Shown: positions 1-5,424 of the stretch, in pieces
Position numbering within the stretch: the stretch's first letter is position 1
How the letters are laid out: the number at the start of each line of letters is the position of its first letter
From: OCS116 cluster bacterium
GTDB taxonomy: Bacteria > Pseudomonadota > Alphaproteobacteria > Rhizobiales > OSC116
DNA: 5,753 bases
Assembly: GCA_002402005.2 (NCBI GenBank)
Contig: NVUS02000368.1
Location: 1-5,753, forward strand
Direction of reading: 5' to 3'
The notes under the pieces: model-generated
The model's input: only the letters and a program-made list of their open reading frames with translations
Database searches by the model: none
What the model was told of the DNA's origin: nothing
Program-made: the position numbers and the translations under genes

Positions 1-380
1 GGCCCTAGGCTTTCATGAAAAATTGTTCTCCAAACTACAGACATCACCACTGGCGTGGTCATCATCGGAATGAGGAATAACACTCTCAATATCCGTTTGA
101 AGCGCATTTCACGCCAAACAGCTAACGCCAAAGCAAAGCCTAATACAAATTGCAGCCCAACCGAGACGATCGACAGAATAGAGAGCCTTAATAGGCTTTG
201 CCAAAAACGAACGTCTTCAAAAACCCGTGAGTAATTTTTACCGCCAATAAAATCTAAATCGGGTTGAAAAACATCCCAACTCGAAAAGCTCACGCGAATG
301 GTGAATAATAATGGAAAAATAATGATTGCGAAAAGCACCATTAACCCCGGCAATAAGAAGAAATATTTTGCCTTATACAT
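1..380 (-). CDS. CUT1-type ABC transporter permease, N-terminal part (runs off the left edge)
   Basis: This is an inner-membrane subunit of a binding-protein-dependent importer of the MalF/UgpA kind. The frame is open from an ATG at 380 to the window edge (126 codons plus two bases), so the C-terminal part, including the EAA loop that docks the ATPase, is not visible. Three hydrophobic segments can be read: about residues 6-29 (begins YFFLLPGLMVLF), 66-89 and 98-119 (contains LIPMMTTPVVMSVVW). The periplasmic loop between the first two has FIGGKNYSRVF followed by FW, which matches the family pattern F-x-G-x-x-N-[FY] ... FW. An AAAGGA ribosome site lies 5 nt before the ATG; another ATG 14 nt upstream is out of frame. 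It follows the binding-protein gene by 71 bp on the same strand, so it is probably cotranscribed with it. The transported substrate cannot be read from this fragment; a sugar, polyol or glycerol-like compound is typical for the family. Confidence 0.9.
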   Translation of the reverse strand, partial: MYKAKYFFLLPGLMVLFAIIIFPLLFTIRVSFSSWDVFQPDLDFIGGKNYSRVFEDVRFWQSLLRLSILSIVSVGLQFVLGFALALAVWREMRFKRILRVLFLIPMMTTPVVMSVVWRTIFHESLG

Positions 381-409
381 GGCAGTCCTTTCATAAAAAC
401 TAAAATAAT

Positions 410-432
410 GGCAGCAAGACAAGCTTGCTACC
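410..432 (-). promoter_or_regulatory. Intergenic hairpin between binding-protein and permease genes
   Basis: On the minus strand, GGTAGCAAG and CTTGCTGCC can form a 9-bp stem (one G-U pair) around the 5-nt loop CTTGT. It starts 20 nt after the binding-protein stop codon and ends 30 nt before the permease start. The sequence that follows is T-rich but interrupted (ATTATTTTAG, then TTTTT), so it may be a leaky terminator or an mRNA-stabilising 3' structure. Such hairpins after the binding-protein gene are well known in the E. coli malE-malF operon, where they help keep the binding protein in excess over the membrane subunits. The structure is seen directly; the role is inferred. Confidence 0.55.
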
Positions 433-451
433 ATCTAGTCGTAGGGAGGTT

Positions 452-1993
452 TTAATTATTGTTATCTTCTAGATCGACAACTTGAGCATAAGCATCGCGC
501 AAACGATCTTTGCCAACACGTTCTACAATTTGCGCCCATTCATCAGCAACACCATCAAGTGCTTCTTGCGGGGTTTTCTGGCCCGCCATTGCTTCGGCAA
601 CGCCAGCAGCCATGGCTGACATAAACTGGCTCACACCTGGAACACGCAAATCGAAGACACGGTTTTGGCTTTTGTCCATACCCGAGAGAGTGCTAACATA
701 GGTTTCAGCTGTTTTATCAGCCCACCCTAATTTATCTTTCCAGAATGACACATCAAAATGTGAGTTTCTATAAGGGTTTACACCGTAACGGCCGATTTGT
801 AGGTCATGCTCAGTATTGCTTTCGCTAGAGAAGAAGCACAGATAATCAAATGCCATTTGTTTTTCTTCGGAGATATTTGATACCGCTGATGTCCAGCCCC
901 ATGTGATATAGGGCGCACGGTTCGGCGTTTCGAATTTATCCCATTGTGCGGTTTTGCGATTCCACACTTCACTGGCGCCAGGTAAAGGAGCAGCAGCTAC
1001 TTTGTTACGTATTTTGCTATCTTTTTGCTGAGCTTGAATGAACGCATCATCCCAACTATAGCTCATCAAAGTTTGACCACCACCAAATGAGAAAATCTCA
1101 TCGCCTAAGCCAAAGTTACTGCCGCCTGGTGGGAAAGATTTTTGAGCATCAATGAATAATTCAAGGCCTTTGACCCAACCCGGTGTGTTGACCAATGGTT
1201 GCATGCTTTCCAAATCGAAGAAGAAGCCGCCCGGCACATCTGGATGCTTAGCAAAAGGTGCGACGCGGCTGATGAAAGCTGAAAACATTAAGTCATCACG
1301 TTTTGCCACTTCGGCTGAACCAAAATTGGGTTCGCCATCGCCATCCCAATCCTTATTGGTGAAATATGCTGCAACGGCATTATAATCTGCCCAAGTTTCT
1401 GGAACTTTTAAATCACGCCCCGTGTCTGCTTTATATTTAGCTTGCACATCAGCATCGTCAAATACATCTGTGCGGTATTTTAGATAATGTCGGTCACCAT
1501 CCATTGGATATTGCAACATTTCACCGTTCCAAGTGGCAACACCTTTATAATTGACTGTCACATCTTGCATGCCAGTTGAATTTTGATAATATTCAGGCAC
1601 TGGTTCCAAGAATCTATTCAAATCGCCAATCCATAGTGACGGATAGAATAGAACGTCATAGGCATTTTTACCGCTTTGGAAGGGAATCATGATGCGCTGG
1701 AATAGATCACCAAATGGCACATGAACAACGTTGACTTCTGCACCGGTTAATTTGGAGAATTGTTTGGCATGCAATGCTGTTGGTTCACCAATTACTGGAA
1801 TGGCATGGGTGATGATGTTTAAAGTTTTTCCAGTGTAATCCTTGGCATCAGTGGCTGCATAATTGCAGGTTCCCGCAAAGTCTTTTTCAATGCCATATTT
1901 TTCAATGTCGCTCGCAAAAACTGGCGCTGCCAACATTTGCATTGATAACATCGACACAATTGCAGATGTTGTTAAAAATTTATTTTTATTCAT
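452..1993 (-). CDS. Periplasmic solute-binding protein of a CUT1-type ABC transporter
   Basis: This 513-residue protein is the probable periplasmic ligand-capture subunit (family 1 extracellular solute-binding protein, MalE/UgpB-like). Residues 1-27 are a Sec signal peptide: a lysine-containing start (MNKNK), a hydrophobic stretch and a likely signal peptidase I site after VFA. There is no lipobox cysteine, so it should be soluble. Family features include an early strand with KLTGAEVNVVHVPF near residues 81-94, YDVLFYPSLW near 112-121, a WGWTSAVS segment near 365-372 and a C-terminal helix with TPQEALDGVADEW near 474-486. At 513 residues it is longer than the usual 410-450. Part of the extra length may be an acidic loop at 215-226 (DWDGDGEPN) that resembles a calcium-binding EF loop. 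C43 and C386 are the only cysteines and could form a disulfide. An AGAGGG ribosome site precedes the ATG. It lies between the dehydrogenase and permease genes, which suggests an alcohol or polyol-type ligand, but the ligand is inferred only from these neighbours. Confidence 0.93.
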   Translation of the reverse strand: MNKNKFLTTSAIVSMLSMQMLAAPVFASDIEKYGIEKDFAGTCNYAATDAKDYTGKTLNIITHAIPVIGEPTALHAKQFSKLTGAEVNVVHVPFGDLFQRIMIPFQSGKNAYDVLFYPSLWIGDLNRFLEPVPEYYQNSTGMQDVTVNYKGVATWNGEMLQYPMDGDRHYLKYRTDVFDDADVQAKYKADTGRDLKVPETWADYNAVAAYFTNKDWDGDGEPNFGSAEVAKRDDLMFSAFISRVAPFAKHPDVPGGFFFDLESMQPLVNTPGWVKGLELFIDAQKSFPPGGSNFGLGDEIFSFGGGQTLMSYSWDDAFIQAQQKDSKIRNKVAAAPLPGASEVWNRKTAQWDKFETPNRAPYITWGWTSAVSNISEEKQMAFDYLCFFSSESNTEHDLQIGRYGVNPYRNSHFDVSFWKDKLGWADKTAETYVSTLSGMDKSQNRVFDLRVPGVSQFMSAMAAGVAEAMAGQKTPQEALDGVADEWAQIVERVGKDRLRDAYAQVVDLEDNNN

Positions 1994-2034
1994 TTTTTTC
2001 CCTCTTTGTTGTTATTCATATAACGATTTCACCC

Positions 2035-3087
2035 CTATGGAATGAGTACCGCTCGTCCTCTTATCAGCCCATGATGTAGCTTTTGAAGTGCTTTATTAGC
2101 ATCACGCAATGAAAATTCTTCGATGGTTAAATCTACCAATCCTCGGTGAGCTAACTCCATTAGTTCGGTTAATTCGGCCCATGTACCGACCAAGTTACCA
2201 ATGATATTCTTTTCGGTTATCACTAGATCAACAGTTGGTACGACGATGTCTTCTCCGTAACCAATGACATAATAGCTGCCAGCCACGCGGGTCATTTCTA
2301 GGCCTTTACGCGTTGTGCCCTTTTCGCCAACAAAATCCAGAACAGCTTCGGCACCAGCACCATTGGTAATGGATAAAATAGCTTCGACTTCACCACCATC
2401 GGCTTTGACCAAATGATCTGCACCACATTCGCCCGCCAATTGTAATGACACATCTGATGTATCTACTGCGATGATTTCGGCGGCGCACATCGCGCGCAAA
2501 ACCTGAATGCCAATATGACCAAGGCCACCCGCACCAATCACCACCACATATTCACCTGGCAATAGATGACGTGTCGCTTTTTTGGCTGCTCTATATGCGG
2601 TTAGGCCTGCATCTGAATAAGGTGCAACGTCTTTGGGCGCTAAAGTTTTTGGCAGTAGAACGATATTACGCATAGAGGTTACTAACATTTCAGCATAGCC
2701 ACCATCAGCATCAAGCCCTGGAAACGGTCCATCACCATGCATGTCTTGCCCACGACGACATGCTAAACAAGTGCCGTTTGAAATTTTGGGATGCACGATG
2801 ACTGGATCACCAATTTTCAAGCCCTCTACTTCTGAGCCAATTTCTTCAATCCAACCCGCATTTTCATGGCCTAAAATCATAGGTAACAATGCATCACCTG
2901 TTGGATCCATATGAGGGCGCCAAATACCTTCAATCACGTGTAAATCTGTACGGCAAACACCCGCTGCACCAATGCGTACAATCACATCTGACCCTTTAAC
3001 GATTTTGGGATCTGGAACAGTTTGATAATCTACCCAGCTCTTTGCGGTTAAATCCAAATCATATTTATTTAAAACTTGTGCCTTCAT
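2035..3087 (-). CDS. Zinc-type medium-chain alcohol dehydrogenase, NAD-preferring
   Basis: This is a 350-residue cytosolic MDR-superfamily dehydrogenase, probably oxidising an alcohol or polyol to a carbonyl with NAD+. The start is set at the ATG at 3087 (MKAQVLNKYD) because GGAGAAATTG precedes it; an in-frame start 24 nt upstream lacks a ribosome site and adds residues unlike the family's N-terminus. The GroES-like catalytic domain has C45 in GVCRTDLH and H74-E75 in LGHENAG, both catalytic-zinc residues; D159 sits where horse liver enzyme has the third ligand cysteine. The Rossmann domain has GAGGLG at 185-190 and an aspartate (D209) ending the second strand, which favours NAD over NADP. The structural-zinc lobe keeps only C107 and C110; the first and fourth positions of the C-G-x-C-x2-C-x2-G-x4-C pattern are N104 and G118, so that zinc is probably absent. 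It is the first gene of the operon, 41 bp ahead of the binding-protein gene with no terminator between. The exact substrate is not readable. Confidence 0.93.
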   Translation of the reverse strand: MKAQVLNKYDLDLTAKSWVDYQTVPDPKIVKGSDVIVRIGAAGVCRTDLHVIEGIWRPHMDPTGDALLPMILGHENAGWIEEIGSEVEGLKIGDPVIVHPKISNGTCLACRRGQDMHGDGPFPGLDADGGYAEMLVTSMRNIVLLPKTLAPKDVAPYSDAGLTAYRAAKKATRHLLPGEYVVVIGAGGLGHIGIQVLRAMCAAEIIAVDTSDVSLQLAGECGADHLVKADGGEVEAILSITNGAGAEAVLDFVGEKGTTRKGLEMTRVAGSYYVIGYGEDIVVPTVDLVITEKNIIGNLVGTWAELTELMELAHRGLVDLTIEEFSLRDANKALQKLHHGLIRGRAVLIP

Positions 3088-3148
3088 CAATTTCTCCAAT
3101 ATTTTTCTCAAACAAACGGTCGTTGTTTTTAACTAAGATAAAGAAGAA

Positions 3149-3177
3149 ATTATCATTTGGTGTTTGAACAACTGTTC
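3149..3177 (-). promoter_or_regulatory. Possible sigma70-type promoter of the dehydrogenase operon
   Basis: On the minus strand GATAAT (3154-3149) is a good -10 hexamer, 61 nt before the dehydrogenase ATG. Exactly 17 nt upstream is GAACAG (3177-3172), a poor -35. The weak -35 falls inside the inverted repeat at 3163-3180, an arrangement expected for a promoter that needs an activator bound at -35, or one that is blocked by a repressor there. The match is modest and could be chance in AT-rich DNA. Confidence 0.3.
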
Positions 3178-3180
3178 GAA
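3163..3180. promoter_or_regulatory. Imperfect inverted repeat, candidate regulator operator A
   Basis: TTTGAAC and GTTCGAA form 7-bp arms (6 of 7 complementary) around a 4-nt spacer. It shares the half-site GTTCRAA with the second repeat at 3205-3221, although the half-sites are oriented differently (tail-to-tail here, head-to-head there). It overlaps the candidate -35 of the operon promoter. A Fis-type HTH dimer such as the adjacent regulator would bind a symmetric site of this size, but the link to that protein is inferred. Confidence 0.45.
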
Positions 3181-3204
3181 TTTTTAATTTTCACCGATAA
3201 AGCG

Positions 3205-3221
3205 TGTTCAAATTTTGAGCA
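3205..3221. promoter_or_regulatory. Imperfect inverted repeat, candidate regulator operator B
   Basis: TGTTCAAA and TTTGAGCA form 8-bp arms with 7 of 8 positions complementary around a single central base. It contains the half-site GTTCAAA that also appears, inverted, in the repeat at 3163-3180. The centres of the two repeats are about 41 bp apart, close to four helical turns, so proteins bound at both would face the same side of the helix. The binding protein is inferred. Confidence 0.45.
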
Positions 3222-3250
3222 TTTGACGATTTTATCTAGCAATGTTTCCA

Positions 3251-3264
3251 ATTTTCATGAAAAT
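3251..3264. promoter_or_regulatory. Perfect 14-bp palindrome upstream of the regulator gene
   Basis: ATTTTCATGAAAAT is perfectly self-complementary over 14 bp and ends 35 nt before the regulator ATG. It does not share the GTTCRAA half-site of the other two repeats. It may be an autoregulatory or second-factor operator near the regulator's own promoter. AT-rich palindromes arise by chance fairly often, so the function is uncertain. Confidence 0.35.
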
Positions 3265-3299
3265 GATATAAAAAAGAGATAAGTATTGGGAGGTGCTTG

Positions 3300-5189
3300 A
3301 TGGGGACATTATTTTCAAAAGCTCGTTATAGTTTAGAAAACAAAGGCAGCTTTGCGTATGGGGCAGTGGCTGAAACCATTGGAGATAGTTGGCACCGGTG
3401 TTTGCGGGCAGATTTAGACCCGCTTGGTACACCTGTTGAAGCCGTTATATCGCATTCTGACCTCAACATACGTAAAGATTATTCTTCCCGTATTTTACGC
3501 TTAGCTCGACCTGAAATGGAATTGTTAAGCTCGCAAATTGCTGGCGCTAATTTTTTAGTGGCCTTTGCCGATAGCGAAGGAGTTATCTTAGATTCAATAA
3601 TGGATGATGAGTTCAGAGATTCTAAACCTGGCAAATCAATTGTTCCAGGTTCTATTTGGACTGAAGAATTACGAGGCACCAATGCTCTTGGACTTTCTTT
3701 ATATAGTGGCAAGCCCAGTATTGTCACTGGTTCAGAGCATTTCTTCTCTAATCATAGTGGCGTATCCTGCCTAAGCGCGCCAATCATAAATTCTCAAGGG
3801 GAAGTTGTTGGCCTTATTGATGCCTCATCAGAAGTTGCTGCGCGACAATTTCATACTCATGCTTTGGTCATTCTTGCCGTTACTAATGTTGAAAACCAGC
3901 TATTTGTTGAGGATCATCGAGAAGATCATATTATTTTATTTCATCCACGCAAAGAATATATTGCGACACAAAGTGTTGGTATGTTGGCTTTCAACGCAGA
4001 GGGGCAAATTACTGGATATAATTTACGCGCTGCTGCTATATTATCTGGTATTGATATTTCAAACCATACTCATTTTAATAGTGTTTTTCAAGGTGGATTT
4101 GATGCAGCTATGTCACAACTAGGCAATGGACTTACTATAAATTTGCGAGATTGGATGAATTCAAGCTTGGTGGTAAAAATTCGGCTGACTCGTTCAAAAA
4201 CAGGGTCTATGTCTGATGGTGCGCGAAAAACTATAGTGCCAATTGAATCCATCTTTGAAAAAAATATTTCAAATTATAAGGGTAGTCGTAAATTCGGTGT
4301 ATTTGATGATGATACACTTAGGCATAATTTACGGATTGCCATAAAGTCTGCTCGGCATGGATTACCAATATTGATAAGTGGCAGTTCAGGTGTTGGCAAA
4401 AATTCTATGGCAATGGAAATTCACCGTCAATGCCATGGTGACTTGCCATTTATCACCATCGATTGCGCCTCTGTTACTTTCAACACCATTGAAAACCATC
4501 TGGTGGCAAAAATAAAATCGCAGTCTGGCAAGGAATCCACTGGTAAAGTTGACTTCAAAAAAGGTGGTACTTTATTGTTAGACGGATTAGAGACAATTTC
4601 AACACAAGCAATACCCGCTATTCGAGCCCTACTTAACCGTGTCCTAACTCGAAAAGGACCCATTCTAGGACAAGGAGACTGGGTGGTTATAAGCAGCAGT
4701 GCAATGACCGAGGATGATTTTAGAACGACGAAACCGATCGATGAAGATTTGATATTACGGCTGGTTGGTTTTAATTTAAAAATTCCAGGTCTTGCTAAAA
4801 GAACAGACTTTGCAAAAATTGCCCGTTTTATATTGGATCAAATTTCATCAGAACATCAACTATCACAATCAGCTTTAGAAAGTCTGCAAAATCAACAATG
4901 GCCAGATAACCTTCATGCACTTAAACGGCAATTGCAAATAATTATAGTTCACTCTACAGGCTTAATCATACGAAGTGATACTGTTGAAAAAATAATTGGC
5001 GGGCCAATACAACAAGACTGCAAGCCATGCTCACGTTGCGAAAACAGCCCTGTGAAGAAACAGTCTTGTCTTAACATCCAGAAAACCGTGAAAGACTGCA
5101 ATAATAATATAGCTCTTGCGGCTCGACAATTAGGAATCGCTAGAAATACGGTTTATGCTCACTGTAACTGGCTTATTGCAGGGAGATAG
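3300..5189 (+). CDS. AcoR-like transcriptional regulator with a degenerate AAA+ domain lacking GAFTGA
   Basis: This 629-residue cytosolic DNA-binding regulator has the layout of AcoR-type activators of acetoin, alcohol and ketone catabolism. The ATG at 3300 is chosen because GGGAGG ends 6 nt before it; a TTG one codon earlier is too close. Residues 26-43 (IGDSWHRCLRADLDPLGT) match the AcoR N-terminal signature. A GAF-type sensor spans about 80-200 (IWTEELRGTNALG at 119-131, APIINSQGEVVGLIDAS at 160-176). A PAS-like region follows near 225-320. The AAA+ core (about 335-565) has Walker A GSSGVGK at 361-367, but GAFTGA is missing between C389 and GGTLLLD (422-428), Walker B reads LLLDG rather than DE, the sensor I asparagine region is SSSA, and the sensor II arginine is H539. 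A cysteine cluster (C574, C577, C580, C590, C600) precedes a Fis-type HTH (about 598-625, NNNIALAARQLGIARNTVY). It is divergent from the dehydrogenase/transport operon, its probable target. Activator versus repressor cannot be decided. Confidence 0.92.
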   Translation: MGTLFSKARYSLENKGSFAYGAVAETIGDSWHRCLRADLDPLGTPVEAVISHSDLNIRKDYSSRILRLARPEMELLSSQIAGANFLVAFADSEGVILDSIMDDEFRDSKPGKSIVPGSIWTEELRGTNALGLSLYSGKPSIVTGSEHFFSNHSGVSCLSAPIINSQGEVVGLIDASSEVAARQFHTHALVILAVTNVENQLFVEDHREDHIILFHPRKEYIATQSVGMLAFNAEGQITGYNLRAAAILSGIDISNHTHFNSVFQGGFDAAMSQLGNGLTINLRDWMNSSLVVKIRLTRSKTGSMSDGARKTIVPIESIFEKNISNYKGSRKFGVFDDDTLRHNLRIAIKSARHGLPILISGSSGVGKNSMAMEIHRQCHGDLPFITIDCASVTFNTIENHLVAKIKSQSGKESTGKVDFKKGGTLLLDGLETISTQAIPAIRALLNRVLTRKGPILGQGDWVVISSSAMTEDDFRTTKPIDEDLILRLVGFNLKIPGLAKRTDFAKIARFILDQISSEHQLSQSALESLQNQQWPDNLHALKRQLQIIIVHSTGLIIRSDTVEKIIGGPIQQDCKPCSRCENSPVKKQSCLNIQKTVKDCNNNIALAARQLGIARNTVYAHCNWLIAGR

Positions 5190-5283
5190 AATTAGACAAA
5201 CTTACTGCTAAGTTATTGATAAACACTTCTAAGTTAGACAACTACAAGTTTCCAACTCACTGATACAAAACAATTAACAGGTG
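5190..5283. repeat. AT-rich spacer with short repeated words, left of the tRNA fragment
   Basis: No gene or U-tract terminator is evident after the regulator stop codon. CTAAGTTA occurs at 5208-5215 and 5229-5236 (21 bp apart), and TTAGACAA at 5192-5199 and 5234-5241 (42 bp apart), a two-turn helical spacing. AACTTA/TAAGTT at 5199-5214 can form a weak 6-bp stem with a 4-nt loop. TACAAGTTT at 5243-5251 is repeated exactly at 5414-5422 on the other side of the tRNA fragment. These could be recombinase or accessory-factor sites in the arm of an attachment site; each word is short enough that chance is not excluded. Confidence 0.35.
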
Positions 5284-5329
5284 CTTTCTACTCCGAGGGT
5301 CAGGGGTTCGAATCCTCTCGCGGGTACCA
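5284..5329 (+). other. tRNA 3' portion (anticodon loop to CCA), probable attachment-site core
   Basis: The segment reads as the 3' part of a tRNA: anticodon-loop-like TTTCTAC (5285-5291), 3' anticodon strand TCCGA (5292-5296), variable region GGGTC, T-stem AGGGG/CCTCT around the canonical loop TTCGAAT (5307-5313), 3' acceptor strand CGCGGGT, discriminator A (5326) and encoded CCA (5327-5329). With a 5-nt variable region the anticodon would be TCT (arginine), but identity is uncertain. The preceding GGTGC does not pair with TCCGA, and no D-arm or 5' acceptor strand (ACCCGCG or GCCCGCG expected) lies upstream, so it is not an intact tRNA. Homology that starts at the anticodon loop and ends at the 3' end, with a tyrosine recombinase gene about 95 bp away, is the usual form of an integrative-element att site. 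Confidence 0.75.
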
Positions 5330-5346
5330 TTATTTTTTTATATATT

Positions 5347-5362
5347 TCAGATACTTATCTGA
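5347..5362. repeat. Short inverted repeat between the tRNA fragment and the recombinase gene
   Basis: TCAGATA and TATCTGA are perfect 7-bp arms separated by CT. Read on the plus strand the stem is followed by TTTT, so it could end transcription, or it could be a recombinase or excision-factor binding site. Only the symmetry is seen. Confidence 0.35.
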
Positions 5363-5386
5363 TTTTCCGAACATAATGAACTTTAC

Positions 5387-5422
5387 AGTTTTACATGTTT
5401 TCGGCAAAAGTTTTACAAGTTT
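5387..5422 (+). repeat. Pair of 14-bp direct repeats next to the recombinase gene
   Basis: AGTTTTACATGTTT (5387-5400) and AGTTTTACAAGTTT (5409-5422) differ at one base and are 22 bp apart start to start, about two helical turns. A weaker related copy, ACTTTACAGTTT, overlaps the first at 5380-5391. They end just before the recombinase stop codon. Tandem short direct repeats beside int and the core site are typical of arm-type integrase sites or excisionase sites; this role is inferred. Confidence 0.45.
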
Positions 5423-5424
5423 GT

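Larger units (their letters stand above)
3088..3299. promoter_or_regulatory. Divergent control region between the dehydrogenase operon and its regulator
   Basis: This 212-bp AT-rich stretch separates two divergently transcribed units and contains no convincing gene. It carries two imperfect inverted repeats (3163-3180 and 3205-3221), a perfect 14-bp palindrome (3251-3264) and a possible operon promoter (3149-3177), described separately. A further partial match, CTCAAAC at 3107-3113, lies close to the dehydrogenase start. On the regulator side, GGGAGG at 3288-3293 is a strong ribosome site that decides the ATG at 3300. I found no GG-N10-GC sigma54 promoter signature with good flanking bases on either strand. 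Confidence 0.75.

Noticed and set aside
778..972. Short minus-strand frame inside the binding-protein gene, and similar plus-strand frames at 510-701 and 1152-1385
   Set aside because: All are overlapped by the well-supported binding-protein frame and show no recognisable domain or ribosome site.
3088..3299. A sigma54 (-24/-12) promoter for the dehydrogenase operon, expected for an AcoR-type activator
   Set aside because: No GG-N10-GC signature with good flanks was found on either strand; TTGGAAACATTGC on the minus strand has only 7 nt between GG and GC.
3232..3432. Small minus-strand frame overlapping the regulator start and control region, and another at 3479-3727
   Set aside because: They overlap the regulator gene antisense, and neither has a ribosome site or family resemblance.
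3805..4122. Open frame of 105 codons on the plus strand inside the regulator gene
   Set aside because: It lies wholly within the regulator in another frame, has no ribosome site, and its Leu/Ile-rich translation is what a shifted AT-rich frame gives.
5199..5214. Rho-independent terminator after the regulator gene
   Set aside because: The AACTTA/TAAGTT stem is short and AT-only apart from one pair, and is not followed by a T-tract.
5208..5329. A complete tRNA gene, or a tRNA split by a group I intron as in some alphaproteobacterial tRNA-Arg genes
   Set aside because: The bases before the anticodon loop do not pair with TCCGA, and no 5' acceptor strand or D-arm is found in the space back to the regulator's stop codon, so neither an intact nor an intron-split tRNA fits.
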